Of a stretch of DNA of 21,534 nucleotides, positions 1 through 6,862 are shown piece after piece. The notes under the pieces are model-generated. The model did not search any database. It saw only the letters and a program-made list of their open reading frames with translations, and was not told the DNA's origin. A program made the translations under genes and the position numbers. Origin of the DNA: a virus; the IMG/VR virus record IMGVR_UViG_3300033995_000135, positions 1 to 21,534 of that record; one strand, written 5' to 3'. Every line of letters starts with the position of its first letter. Positions within the stretch are counted from its first letter, which is position 1.

Positions 1-419
1 TTAGCCAAACGCATACCAGCTTGACGAGCAAGCTCCGAACGATAATCCCATTGCGTAATCAACGCATCAATATTATCGGTTTCAAAATGAGCAGCCATAG
101 GTCGCTTATCTAAAGTAACCTTGAAGGTGTTCGTTGCTGATGTTCCACCAGCCAACTCTTCACCCGCATCCCAAGATTCATTCAAAGCAACAGTACCAGT
201 AATTGGGAAGTCATACGATACACCACCGCTAAGTGGCTTATTTGTAATCAAGCTTTCAAACAAATTAAATTGATCGTAAGCATGAATAACCTCCCCGCTC
301 CACAGCGGCAGCCAGAGTTTATTCAACCCTGTCACACCACCAGCAGTCATATCACCAACAGCGGTTCGTGCTGGAGCAAAATTGCCAGCACCCATAGCAG
401 CATCAACTGGAAAAGCCAT
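1..419 (-). CDS. Major capsid protein (T7 gp10-like), N-terminal part, cut by window edge
   Basis: I translated this frame by hand from the ATG at 419; it stays open to base 1, giving 139 residues of a longer protein. It begins MAFPVDAAMGAGNFAPARTA and contains LWSGEVIHAYDQFNLFESL and GGVSYDFPITGT, a pattern I know from capsid proteins of cyanophage-type T7-like podoviruses: an N-terminal arm, then the HK97-fold entry with a scaffold-directed assembly role. It follows the scaffold gene, as gp10 follows gp9 in T7. A ribosome site (GGAGAT) lies 6 bases before the ATG. The C-terminal two thirds are outside the window, so minor forms or frameshifting cannot be judged. Confidence 0.85.
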   Translation of the reverse strand, partial: MAFPVDAAMGAGNFAPARTAVGDMTAGGVTGLNKLWLPLWSGEVIHAYDQFNLFESLITNKPLSGGVSYDFPITGTVALNESWDAGEELAGGTSATNTFKVTLDKRPMAAHFETDNIDALITQWDYRSELARQAGMRLA

Positions 420-430
420 AGTAGTATCTC

Positions 431-453
431 CTATAGATTGAGATGTCTCAATC
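431..453 (-). promoter_or_regulatory. Perfect hairpin followed by CTATAG, directly before capsid ribosome site
   Basis: Read on the coding (minus) strand, GATTGAGA, a two-base CA loop and TCTCAATC form a perfect 8-bp inverted repeat. It runs straight into CTATAGGAGA, a string that resembles the T7 promoter start region (CTATAGGGAGA), and then into the capsid start. It may be a late promoter, or a 5' stem that protects the capsid mRNA. On the plus strand the same stem is followed by five Ts, so it could also act as an antisense terminator. Confidence 0.4.
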
Positions 454-549
454 TTTTTGAAAAGTGTAGTAACATTAAAAAAGTAAACGATAGAAACTAC
501 ACACAATATTAGATTGTTCCAAAGGAGTCTTCTTGTGTTGTCTCACTAA

Positions 550-581
550 CTATACCACCCATTACTACCGAGGTAGGGGGT
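550..581 (-). promoter_or_regulatory. Imperfect hairpin with candidate promoter core upstream of capsid
   Basis: On the minus strand ACCCCC and GGGTGGT flank an inner CTACC/GGTAG stem (plus-strand 565-569 with 572-576). The right side contains AATGGGTGG followed by TATAG. This resembles the AATGGTTGGGG-CTATAG core found at 16686-16701. The similarity is partial, so the promoter reading is inference. The plus-strand side is followed by a T-rich stretch, so a terminator role is also possible. Confidence 0.3.
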
Positions 582-600
582 TTGTATTTATTAGATCAAC

Positions 601-1563
601 TTAGTTTTGTAGACGATTAAAATCCGTCTTTAGCATTCGTTGTTCTACAGCTAAACGAAACTTAGGTTCAGAATTGTACCTTGGGTTTCCTCTATCTGCA
701 TAGAACTCACGCTTTGTTTTGTATCCAGCTGTTCCTTGTTCAGTTTGGGAACCAGCTAGTTGTGTTTTATTTGTAGCCATTTCTTTATTCTTAGCTGTCG
801 TACCACTAGTACGATCATACTTAGTGGAAAGACCAAGTAGGGCAACTTCCCAACTTGGACTAGCAAGCGTAGCATTAATCTCAGCTTGCTCTTGAACAGA
901 CATAGTTTTAGCAGCCCATGAAAAGATCTGATGTAACTTATCTTTACTGCCAACAATCTCAGCAGCTTTACCAAAGGCTTCTCTTGATCGTGCCTTCTGA
1001 CCTTCCATGTAATCACCAATCATTTTATCAGAGAATCCAGTCTTAGTCTTAATCTCTGCTTTAGTTTCTGCGGATAAGTCATTACTAACAGCAACTTCCA
1101 TAGACCATTTAGACCAATCAGCATCATTAAACTTAGGTTCAGTAGCTGGTACTTCGGTCTTAGCAGCTTCTGGTGGCGTATTAGGAATACGCAATTCTTC
1201 TGGAACCTTAGTAATAGCAACAACTTCTGGTGTAGGTTCTGGGATAAAGGCTGGATTAGCCCCACCTTCTGTTTTACCATATGTTTTTTTAAGCTCAGAA
1301 AGTTCTTGTCTAGCTTTAGTATACTCTCCTTGAGCATTCTTTAAAGAATTAAACCAAGCTGAAGTATCTTTAAAATTACTAGGGATTTCTAAGCCCTGAT
1401 TCTTAACATACGCCTCAAACGCTTGGTGTTCCCTAGCAACTTGCATTGCATCTGGGGTACTAGTTGGAGATTGTTCAGTTTGTCGTACTTGAATATCAGC
1501 CTCGCTCGTTGGAACTGGTTGTTGATATTCAAAAGTCTGAGTCTCATTCGTTTCATCAATCAT
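601..1563 (-). CDS. Capsid assembly scaffolding protein (T7 gp9-like)
   Basis: 320 residues, close to the 307 of T7 gp9, and placed between the portal module and the capsid gene as expected. The sequence is charged and low in cysteine. It has a Pro/Thr/Glu-rich N-terminal half (roughly residues 1-50 and 105-145), then predicted helices, and a basic C-terminal end (GYKTKREFYADRGNPRYNSE, then a helix rich in Arg and Lys). Scaffolds of this group bind the capsid protein through such a basic C-terminus and leave the procapsid when DNA enters. The start at 1563 is preceded by AAGGAG, slightly distant (about 11 bases), set inside the palindrome CCTTAAGG. Identification rests on position, length and composition rather than a catalytic motif. 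Confidence 0.8.
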   Translation of the reverse strand: MIDETNETQTFEYQQPVPTSEADIQVRQTEQSPTSTPDAMQVAREHQAFEAYVKNQGLEIPSNFKDTSAWFNSLKNAQGEYTKARQELSELKKTYGKTEGGANPAFIPEPTPEVVAITKVPEELRIPNTPPEAAKTEVPATEPKFNDADWSKWSMEVAVSNDLSAETKAEIKTKTGFSDKMIGDYMEGQKARSREAFGKAAEIVGSKDKLHQIFSWAAKTMSVQEQAEINATLASPSWEVALLGLSTKYDRTSGTTAKNKEMATNKTQLAGSQTEQGTAGYKTKREFYADRGNPRYNSEPKFRLAVEQRMLKTDFNRLQN

Positions 1564-1583
1564 TGTAAAGTATCTCCTTAAGG

Positions 1584-2111
1584 TTATGGCGCAACATTTA
1601 AATTAACGCCTTGATAAAGCAAGTCATCTTTTATAAATGTACTGCTATTTGTAGTATCACTAGTGAAGAATGTTTTCCATAAAGTAATATTAGTAACTTG
1701 TGCATATGAAGAATATCCAGATGCTGGTGGAGAAATGGCATATAAACATTTAATATCTATTGGTAGCAACTGACCATTTTGTGGTCTAATTTCTACTTTG
1801 TATCTACCACCAACCAATGTAATATCTGAACCAGATGGCAATACTGATAAAACAGTTGCCATACCCGATGGTAATAAATACTCAATATTAACTACACAAA
1901 TAGATGAATCACCTGTTGCAGTAGAACTTGTACTTGAAAAAGAAATATAATCATAATTATTATTCTTAATTGCATCTGGAATTATTATTTGTGTCCATGA
2001 TTGTGCTGTTCCAGTATTAGCTAAAACAGTACCACCTTGTGGTAATAGATTAGTTACTGGTAATATAAATTGTTTCTGATTATTAACAGATGCTGTAAAT
2101 ACATTAGACAT
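1584..2111 (-). CDS. Unknown beta-rich, probably virion protein (175 aa)
   Basis: I do not recognise a family. The protein is rich in Ser, Thr, Ile, Val and Asn, has only two Cys and few charged residues, and alternates hydrophobic and polar residues as beta-sandwich virion proteins do. A clear ribosome site AAGGAG lies 7 bases before the ATG. It lies between portal and scaffold, where T7 has nothing of this kind but where tailed phages often carry head-decoration or head-fibre genes; that role is inference from position and composition. Its codons are visibly more AT-rich than those of the scaffold and portal, as are those of the gene just upstream, so the two may have arrived or diverged together. 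Confidence 0.75.
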   Translation of the reverse strand: MSNVFTASVNNQKQFILPVTNLLPQGGTVLANTGTAQSWTQIIIPDAIKNNNYDYISFSSTSSTATGDSSICVVNIEYLLPSGMATVLSVLPSGSDITLVGGRYKVEIRPQNGQLLPIDIKCLYAISPPASGYSSYAQVTNITLWKTFFTSDTTNSSTFIKDDLLYQGVNLNVAP

Positions 2112-2122
2112 TTAGCAACTCC

Positions 2123-2713
2123 TTAATATTCAGTAACATAGGCATTGTAGTTTTTTCCAGTAAGAGCAGTTGATGCAGCAAACTCTACTTCAACATGGGT
2201 AAATCCAAATGTATTAAGAATTAAAGACGCACCCGTAGTTCCACCTCCTGGAATATACATATATGGAATAGTAGTTACTGTTGCTGTTGCTCCAGTTAAT
2301 ACTGGTTGAAATGAAGCTCCCACTGTAACACTAGGAAGTAAAGTTGTTGCTGGATATAAAGCTACACCATTAATTGTTGATGACTGTGTTCCACTTCCAG
2401 TAATTGTACCATAATATAATAAAGAAGGTACATACTTATTATCTCTTGTTTTATTCCAACCAGAAATCCTAACTAATAAACCAGTTGGAATAGATCCCGT
2501 TAATACATCAATCCAAAATGAAAATTTAATATTTGGACTTCCATTTAATGGAATAACTGTATGACCAGTTGTTTGTGGTATTGCTCCTGTAGCAATAGAG
2601 TGTGCCTCAAGAGCAGTACTTAATGAAGCACTAGTAATATTAGTTGTTTGCGATAGTAAATAAGTATCGCTGAGAGCGTACTTCTGAGTAGCATATGTTG
2701 ATGTTCTAATCAT
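2123..2713 (-). CDS. Unknown beta-rich, probably virion protein (196 aa)
   Basis: The reading frame is open from 2770, but I place the start at the ATG at 2713 (MIRTSTYATQKYALSDTYLL) because AAAGGA sits just before it and the upstream part has no ribosome site. The protein is rich in Thr, Ser, Gly and Ile, lacks Cys, and has a Gly/Thr turn (PGGGTTGA) near residue 155. It ends with an aromatic tail (NYNAYVTEY). No family recognised. Composition and place between portal and scaffold suggest a capsid decoration or fibre protein, paired with the 175-residue gene 11 bases downstream. Confidence 0.75.
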   Translation of the reverse strand: MIRTSTYATQKYALSDTYLLSQTTNITSASLSTALEAHSIATGAIPQTTGHTVIPLNGSPNIKFSFWIDVLTGSIPTGLLVRISGWNKTRDNKYVPSLLYYGTITGSGTQSSTINGVALYPATTLLPSVTVGASFQPVLTGATATVTTIPYMYIPGGGTTGASLILNTFGFTHVEVEFAASTALTGKNYNAYVTEY

Positions 2714-2803
2714 AGTGTGTCCTTTAATCGTTTTAATAGTTTGGAATAACGCATACGCATTCTGCGACACGCCTTAATAAAGTCAATGTTGTTAATAATA
2801 AAC
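2714..2803 (-). other. Intergenic gap before the 196-aa gene
   Basis: About 90 bases without a supported gene. On the coding strand it starts AT-rich, passes through a GC-richer patch with a short CGCA-GAA-TGCG stem and an imperfect repeat of ATGCGT, and ends at the AAAGGA ribosome site. TTGACT is present but no good -10 box follows at normal spacing. Nothing firmer can be called. Confidence 0.4.
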
Positions 2804-2890
2804 TTACTTTTTCTTTTTCTTCGCATACTTAGCCGTCTTTGCTGGTTGCTTCTTAGTGTCTTTTGAGTGAGAGCATTTACATTTAGCCAT
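2804..2890 (-). CDS. Small Cys/Lys-rich protein (28 aa)
   Basis: A 28-codon frame beginning MAKCKCSHSKDTKKQ and ending with KYAKKKKK before TAA. AAAGGTG lies about 9 bases upstream of the ATG, and the gene fits tightly against the preceding 98-residue gene, whose stop is 2 bases away. It has two Cys in a C-x-C arrangement, a His, and about 40 percent lysine, so it would be strongly nucleic-acid binding or a structural basic peptide. Function unknown. Support comes from the ribosome site and spacing only; conservation was not tested. Confidence 0.55.
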   Translation of the reverse strand: MAKCKCSHSKDTKKQPAKTAKYAKKKKK

Positions 2891-2892
2891 AA

Positions 2893-3189
2893 TTATTTAC
2901 ACCTTTTATTTTTAGGGCAACTTGTCTTAGATTTTCCTGGACCACCCCAAAGATCTTTACAAGCCCAGTACTTTGCTGTTAACTTATCCTTAGCAGTCGC
3001 ACAGTTGTGTCTAGCTTTAAATGATTTTCTAGCAGCCGCCGAATAGTTATTACCATAACCAGTAGCACCATAATGAATAATCTTTTCAGTCCCATTAGAA
3101 CAAGCCTTAACAACTCGTTTCTTAGCTGGGTTTGGAGATTTTTGTGGGCTATTGCATGACATCTTAGCTTTATTTAATGGTTTTCTCAT
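2893..3189 (-). CDS. Small basic cysteine-containing protein of phage type (98 aa)
   Basis: 98 residues, highly basic. The core HNCATAKDKLTAKYWACK (about residues 61-78), preceded by AARKSFKARH, is a pattern I associate with a small domain of unknown function recurring beside structural genes of marine phages (C-x5-K-x-TA-x-YWxCK). Six cysteines suggest metal binding or disulfides. The start at 3189 has AAGG upstream and follows the portal stop by a single base. A later start at residue 10 (MSCNSPQK) is possible but has a poorer ribosome site. Virion role or DNA binding would fit charge and position, but neither is shown. Confidence 0.7.
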   Translation of the reverse strand: MRKPLNKAKMSCNSPQKSPNPAKKRVVKACSNGTEKIIHYGATGYGNNYSAAARKSFKARHNCATAKDKLTAKYWACKDLWGGPGKSKTSCPKNKRCK

Positions 3190-3190
3190 A

Positions 3191-4822
3191 TCACATACCT
3201 TGTTGTTGTTGACCCATACCTAATTGTGAGGGATCAATACCTAGTTGTTGCATCATTGCGCCAACATTCTGACCACCAGTCTGTTGGATATCTTGTTGTG
3301 CTGCCTGTGCTGCTGTATTAACAACACCATCAGTAACTGCACCGCCAGCTTTCTGTTGCATTTGCATTTGCATAGCTTGTTGTTGCTGTTGTTGTTGCTC
3401 TTGAGCAACCTCTTCAGCAGATTTAACCCACATTCGTGAGTCAAACCCAAGTGATGAGATCAATGCAGTAGCATATGAGTCCCATTTAAATGTTTGCAAT
3501 GCTTGTGGTGGTAGGTTACGAACCATCTCACCCATTTGCATGAGCTTCTGAAGATCAGAATCCCGTGACAAAGCCTGTAGACCAGTGATGATCTCAGTCT
3601 GTAGCGTACCTTCTTTATCAAAGAACTGATCATACATGCGTTCATCCATATCACCATTGTTTAACATGATAAAGATAGTTCTTTTAATAATAGGTTCCAT
3701 TAGATCTCTAGCAATAGCAGAGAAAGCACCACCTAATACAGTCTCAAGCTCAGAACCAATCATACGAATGGCTGTGGCTGTAACTCTATCACCCGATGGG
3801 ATAGCAGAGCGTGTCATTAAAAACGCATCAGCAACCTCACGGCGCATCTCAGCAACTGCATTAGCAGTAGATGCTACTTGTGGATTTAAAGTTTGTGCTG
3901 GGCTAATACAAAAGATATCAGCTTGTCTAGCTGGAATAAATGTACCATTACTAGCAGAAGAAATATCATCTAACTCAGTCATACCAGCAGGATCAACACC
4001 AATCCAGAATGTGGATGATGCTGCCATGCCCTCAATATGAGACTGAGTGTAATTCTCTAGGGAAATAAGATCACCTAAGATATCTTCGCAGTGTGATCGA
4101 CCATAGTTTTCACCAGTAATACCATACCATCTTAATGGAATCAGTGGAAGTACTGTGTACTCACCTTCGTCTAATACATTACCATCAGTATCTTCTTTTT
4201 TTGAGTGCCATAATTTTTTATCTTCATCTAGATAATATTGACAATAGATTGTTTTGTAACCCATTCTAGTTTGTAATCCAATATCACTGCGATCATCGTA
4301 CTGATCAACAGTATCTGTTGGTTGATACTCAACATGGATAATTTCCATTACCTTGCCTTGAATGTTTCGTTGAATGACATACTGATCAATTCTTAAATTC
4401 TTAAAAGAAAAATCATTATCCATAATAACCAAGACATCACCCAAAATAATTAAATTTTGTAGTGCTTGAAAGATTGTTTCTCTTAAGTTCTGAGATACAA
4501 CTTTATTAAATACTTGGTAGGATAAAGTTTCTAAATAACCTTTAACTTCTGGGGTAGCTTCTGCACCATTCTTTAAACCAAACCGAAAGAAAGGAGAATC
4601 GTTCAGTGGCATAAGCGCAGATAACATACGACTAGCCATAGCTGTTACACCACGACTAGCAATTGAAGAGAATGGTTGTGGTAGTACTGTATCACTAGTC
4701 CATCCAGATGGTGGTAGGATAGATGGTATGGTTAAACTAGCACACTTTCTAGCAAGATCAGTTCTTGTCTGTCTCCTACCATCGAATAATCTAAACCTGT
4801 CAGCAAGTGTTTGTTCGTGCAT
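3191..4822 (-). CDS. Portal (head-tail connector) protein, T7 gp8-like
   Basis: 543 residues against 536 for T7 gp8. It forms the dodecameric ring at one capsid vertex through which DNA is packaged and the tail attaches. Family-like segments are the N-terminal RRQTRTDLARKCASLTIPS, the SRGVTAMASRMLSALMPLN stretch (about residues 54-72), EVADAFLMTRSAIPSGDRVT and the ELETVLGGAFSAIARDLMEP helix in the clip and stem half. The last 75 residues are low-complexity, with a glutamine run (QEQQQQQQQ) and MQMQMQQ, and end in GMGQQQQGM; they probably form a flexible tail inside the head. AGGT lies about 10 bases before the ATG. Confidence 0.9.
   Translation of the reverse strand: MHEQTLADRFRLFDGRRQTRTDLARKCASLTIPSILPPSGWTSDTVLPQPFSSIASRGVTAMASRMLSALMPLNDSPFFRFGLKNGAEATPEVKGYLETLSYQVFNKVVSQNLRETIFQALQNLIILGDVLVIMDNDFSFKNLRIDQYVIQRNIQGKVMEIIHVEYQPTDTVDQYDDRSDIGLQTRMGYKTIYCQYYLDEDKKLWHSKKEDTDGNVLDEGEYTVLPLIPLRWYGITGENYGRSHCEDILGDLISLENYTQSHIEGMAASSTFWIGVDPAGMTELDDISSASNGTFIPARQADIFCISPAQTLNPQVASTANAVAEMRREVADAFLMTRSAIPSGDRVTATAIRMIGSELETVLGGAFSAIARDLMEPIIKRTIFIMLNNGDMDERMYDQFFDKEGTLQTEIITGLQALSRDSDLQKLMQMGEMVRNLPPQALQTFKWDSYATALISSLGFDSRMWVKSAEEVAQEQQQQQQQAMQMQMQQKAGGAVTDGVVNTAAQAAQQDIQQTGGQNVGAMMQQLGIDPSQLGMGQQQQGM
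3377..3403 (-). repeat. CAA/CAG codon repeat (polyglutamine in portal)
   Basis: Nine consecutive codons encode Q, E and then seven Q, eight of the nine being CAA or CAG. This makes a short trinucleotide-like tract, followed by alternating Met and Gln codons. It encodes a low-complexity portal tail and could vary in length by slippage. Confidence 0.7.
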
Positions 4823-4838
4823 ATTATATTACCTACTA

Positions 4839-5186
4839 TTATGTTGGGGTTTTAAGTGATGTAGTCATACCAGAATACAGAGAACCAAAACCAGCTTGTA
4901 GTTTTTGTAGTTCTTCAGCTGTTAGTGCTGGTTTATCTTCTTGAAGAGATTGAATCTCTTTAGCAACTTCACTTTCAGCATTAAGATTAGCGTTGATTGC
5001 TGCCTTCTCAGTATCTTTTAAAGCCTGTAACTGAGCAGCTTCATTTGCCTTACGCTGGTCTTCATACTTCATAAGATTAGCTTGGCGTGTTGCTTCAGCT
5101 TCTTTAGCAATGTCTGCTTGCTTTGTAAGCATCTCATCATAATCAGCCTTACTCATACCACCAGAAATAGACGGTCCTCCACCCAT
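4839..5186 (-). CDS. Unknown coiled-coil protein at the T7 gp7.3 position (115 aa)
   Basis: 115 residues with a Gly-rich start (MGGGPSISGGMS), then a long Ala/Glu/Lys/Gln-rich helix (about residues 12-85) with the heptad character of a coiled coil, and a short tail. A strong AAGGAGG ribosome site lies 6 bases before the ATG. It sits directly upstream of the portal, where T7 has gene 7.3, a small virion protein needed for tail assembly that likewise begins with Met-Gly; I see no convincing sequence match, so a gp7.3-like role is only positional inference. A scaffold or chaperone-like helper is an alternative. Confidence 0.75.
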   Translation of the reverse strand: MGGGPSISGGMSKADYDEMLTKQADIAKEAEATRQANLMKYEDQRKANEAAQLQALKDTEKAAINANLNAESEVAKEIQSLQEDKPALTAEELQKLQAGFGSLYSGMTTSLKTPT

Positions 5187-5196
5187 AGTATCCTCC

Positions 5197-6546
5197 TTAT
5201 TGTGGTCTATCCACGAATTGTGCTGTAGGTTGAGAACTTCCAGTAAACTGGGATACTCTATCTAAGCGTTGATTAATTAATTCTTTTCTTTTAGTTGCCG
5301 CATTAGTATCACCAAGCGAGTGTTGTGCTGCCGATGCAGTAGTCGGAGTAGAATCTAAAGTACCAAGAATAGCTTCAAATCCACTCTTAGTTGCCTTTTT
5401 AGTTTGTACATAAGAATCATAAGAAGTCTTGGCAGCAGCTATTGATTTTTCTAATTCATTATAGGCTGATTGATAAGCACCAGTAGCTAAGTCTCCAAAC
5501 TTCTGAGCATCCTTTTTAATATTAACTTCTTGTGGTTTTGCTTGATATAACAGTAAGTTCTTTATTTGTTTTTCTTCATTAGCTTTTGCCTCAGCGATAT
5601 AGTTTGTATAACTAGTAGTATCAAGCATAGATAAATAGGGTTGCTTAATATGCTGAGCTATTAGTTCACTTTCTTTCTTAGCTAAATCAGATAATCCAGT
5701 AGATACAGAACTAGTTAGTGTTTGTCTTTCTAATGCTTGAGCTGCTTCAGCTTGGTTTTTAAATAAACTAGAACCATACTCTTTATTTTGTTGTATTGAA
5801 TTTACATAGGCTCTGAAATTAGCGTTGTTCATTTTACTATTAATAGCAATAGCACCAGACTTACTTGCTTTAATTTGGTCTTCTTGTGATGGTGCAAACA
5901 ATGCTTGATATTCTTTTGTACTTTGAGAAGCTTTAATTAAATTCTTTTCAGCATCTGAAAATTTAGACTTAGTAATATTATCACCAAACACAGACTTTTC
6001 AAACTCTGATTTTGATAATGGTTTAAAGGTTGTAGCGTATTGAAAGTTTCTAGTGACTGGGTTATATACTTGTTTATTACGGTTTGTATTATACAAACTT
6101 AATTTATTAGTTAATGAATTAGTGTTAGCAGTATTTGCAAAAAGATTCCGTAACATATCTTTATTAGATACATTTTTAGGATTTTGACCAAACAAAGACA
6201 CAGATGTATTATACATACCAACTTTATTTGTTAAGTCAGAACTACTTTTAAGTTTATTAACTGACTCTTGACTAAGCATACTGGTCATACCAACTATATT
6301 TTCTGGTACTTTTATATTTACATTAGCAGCATTAGCTGCTAATGTTTTTAATTGAGCAGATTCAGATGCTGTATACTTTTGGGTTGGTTGGTTTGATCGT
6401 CTATAACCACCAGCATACCCAGCATTAGCAATAGAATTAGCTCGCTGTATCCCAGATAAATTCTGTAAGTTTTGCGCTCTCTGCTGTGTAATTTTATTGG
6501 CATCAGTCAATAACCCACTTAAATAAGTAAAGGTTGTATTAGCCAT
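5197..6546 (-). CDS. Unknown Asn/Ser/Ala-rich protein, probably virion (449 aa)
   Basis: 449 residues with no motif I recognise. It has no cysteine, is rich in Asn, Ser, Ala, Gln and Lys, and appears mostly helical, with several repeating patterns such as NKLSLYNT / NKVGMYNT and long helices around residues 225-380. There are no membrane segments. The N-terminus MANTTFTYLSGLLTDANKIT may bear a helix-forming hydrophobic patch. It overlaps the preceding gene by 8 bases and leads to the gp7.3-position gene and portal. Size and composition resemble internal or ejected virion proteins, but those normally follow the tail genes in T7-like phages, so the role stays open. Confidence 0.75.
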   Translation of the reverse strand: MANTTFTYLSGLLTDANKITQQRAQNLQNLSGIQRANSIANAGYAGGYRRSNQPTQKYTASESAQLKTLAANAANVNIKVPENIVGMTSMLSQESVNKLKSSSDLTNKVGMYNTSVSLFGQNPKNVSNKDMLRNLFANTANTNSLTNKLSLYNTNRNKQVYNPVTRNFQYATTFKPLSKSEFEKSVFGDNITKSKFSDAEKNLIKASQSTKEYQALFAPSQEDQIKASKSGAIAINSKMNNANFRAYVNSIQQNKEYGSSLFKNQAEAAQALERQTLTSSVSTGLSDLAKKESELIAQHIKQPYLSMLDTTSYTNYIAEAKANEEKQIKNLLLYQAKPQEVNIKKDAQKFGDLATGAYQSAYNELEKSIAAAKTSYDSYVQTKKATKSGFEAILGTLDSTPTTASAAQHSLGDTNAATKRKELINQRLDRVSQFTGSSQPTAQFVDRPQ

Positions 6547-6733
6547 TTAACTTTTCTTTCTGTTGCTTTTCATAAATCATTCTAAGTTTATTTACAACAT
6601 CAACTTGACCAGCAGCAAAGGCAGCATCCCTAGTAAAATCATCACTACTTAACTTGGGGTCGTATGGGAGTTGCTTGTACATCTTCTCTAATAGGTGTAG
6701 AAGCGACTCGTCTATTCTTGGATAGTTCATCAT
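6539..6733 (-). CDS. Small unknown protein (about 64 aa)
   Basis: Begins MMNYPRIDESLLHLLEKM if started at 6733, where GGA precedes the ATG at usable distance; an earlier ATG at 6751 has no ribosome site. The core DFTRDAAFAAGQVDVVNKL, followed by RMIYEKQQKEK, predicts two helices, and I recall this kind of small helical protein from other T7-like phages of aquatic bacteria, without known function. It overlaps the upstream gene by about 90 bases in another frame and the downstream gene by 8, so the exact start is uncertain. Confidence 0.6.
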   Translation of the reverse strand: MMNYPRIDESLLHLLEKMYKQLPYDPKLSSDDFTRDAAFAAGQVDVVNKLRMIYEKQQKEKLNG

Positions 6734-6851
6734 ACTTTTTTTCCAATTCATTAATTGTTTGCATCATTGATTTAATAATAATTACTAATTCTTTAGTAGT
6801 AAGATTAGAACCAACCCTTAATCTCAAATCAATTTGTTCTTTTGAATACAT
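6645..6851 (-). CDS. Small unknown coiled-coil protein (68 aa)
   Basis: Starts at the ATG at 6851 (MYSKEQIDLRLRVGSNLTTK), 7 bases after AAGGAG; the longer frame from 6902 runs back into the ribonucleotide reductase gene without a ribosome site. The middle (KELVIIIKSMMQTINELEKK) is an amphipathic helix with coiled-coil character, followed by a basic Pro/Arg/Thr tail. No family recognised. It is the first gene after ribonucleotide reductase and opens the block leading to the portal. Confidence 0.65.
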   Translation of the reverse strand: MYSKEQIDLRLRVGSNLTTKELVIIIKSMMQTINELEKKYDELSKNRRVASTPIREDVQATPIRPQVK

Positions 6852-6862
6852 ATCATATCTCC

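Larger units (their letters stand above)
420..600 (-). other. Scaffold-capsid intergenic leader (longest gene-free stretch)
   Basis: About 180 bases separate the scaffold stop from the capsid start, in a genome where most genes overlap. It contains an imperfect hairpin at 554-581, a perfect hairpin at 436-453, two candidate phage promoter cores (TATAG) and an AT-rich middle. In T7 the space around gene 10 holds the strongest late promoter and, beyond the gene, the main terminator; a similar role is inferred here from position. No convincing minus-strand ORF was found in it. Confidence 0.6.

Noticed and set aside
270-512. Plus-strand ORF of 80 codons over the capsid start and leader
   Set aside because: It lies antisense to the capsid gene and its leader, has no convincing ribosome site and no recognisable protein character.
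2745-2803. TTGACT as a host sigma-70 promoter before the 196-residue gene
   Set aside because: No acceptable -10 hexamer follows at 16-18 bases, so I do not call a host promoter.
3245-3439. Plus-strand leucine-rich ORF that looks like a membrane protein
   Set aside because: It is the antisense reading of the portal's glutamine codons (CAA/CAG read as TTG/CTG), not a real hydrophobic protein.
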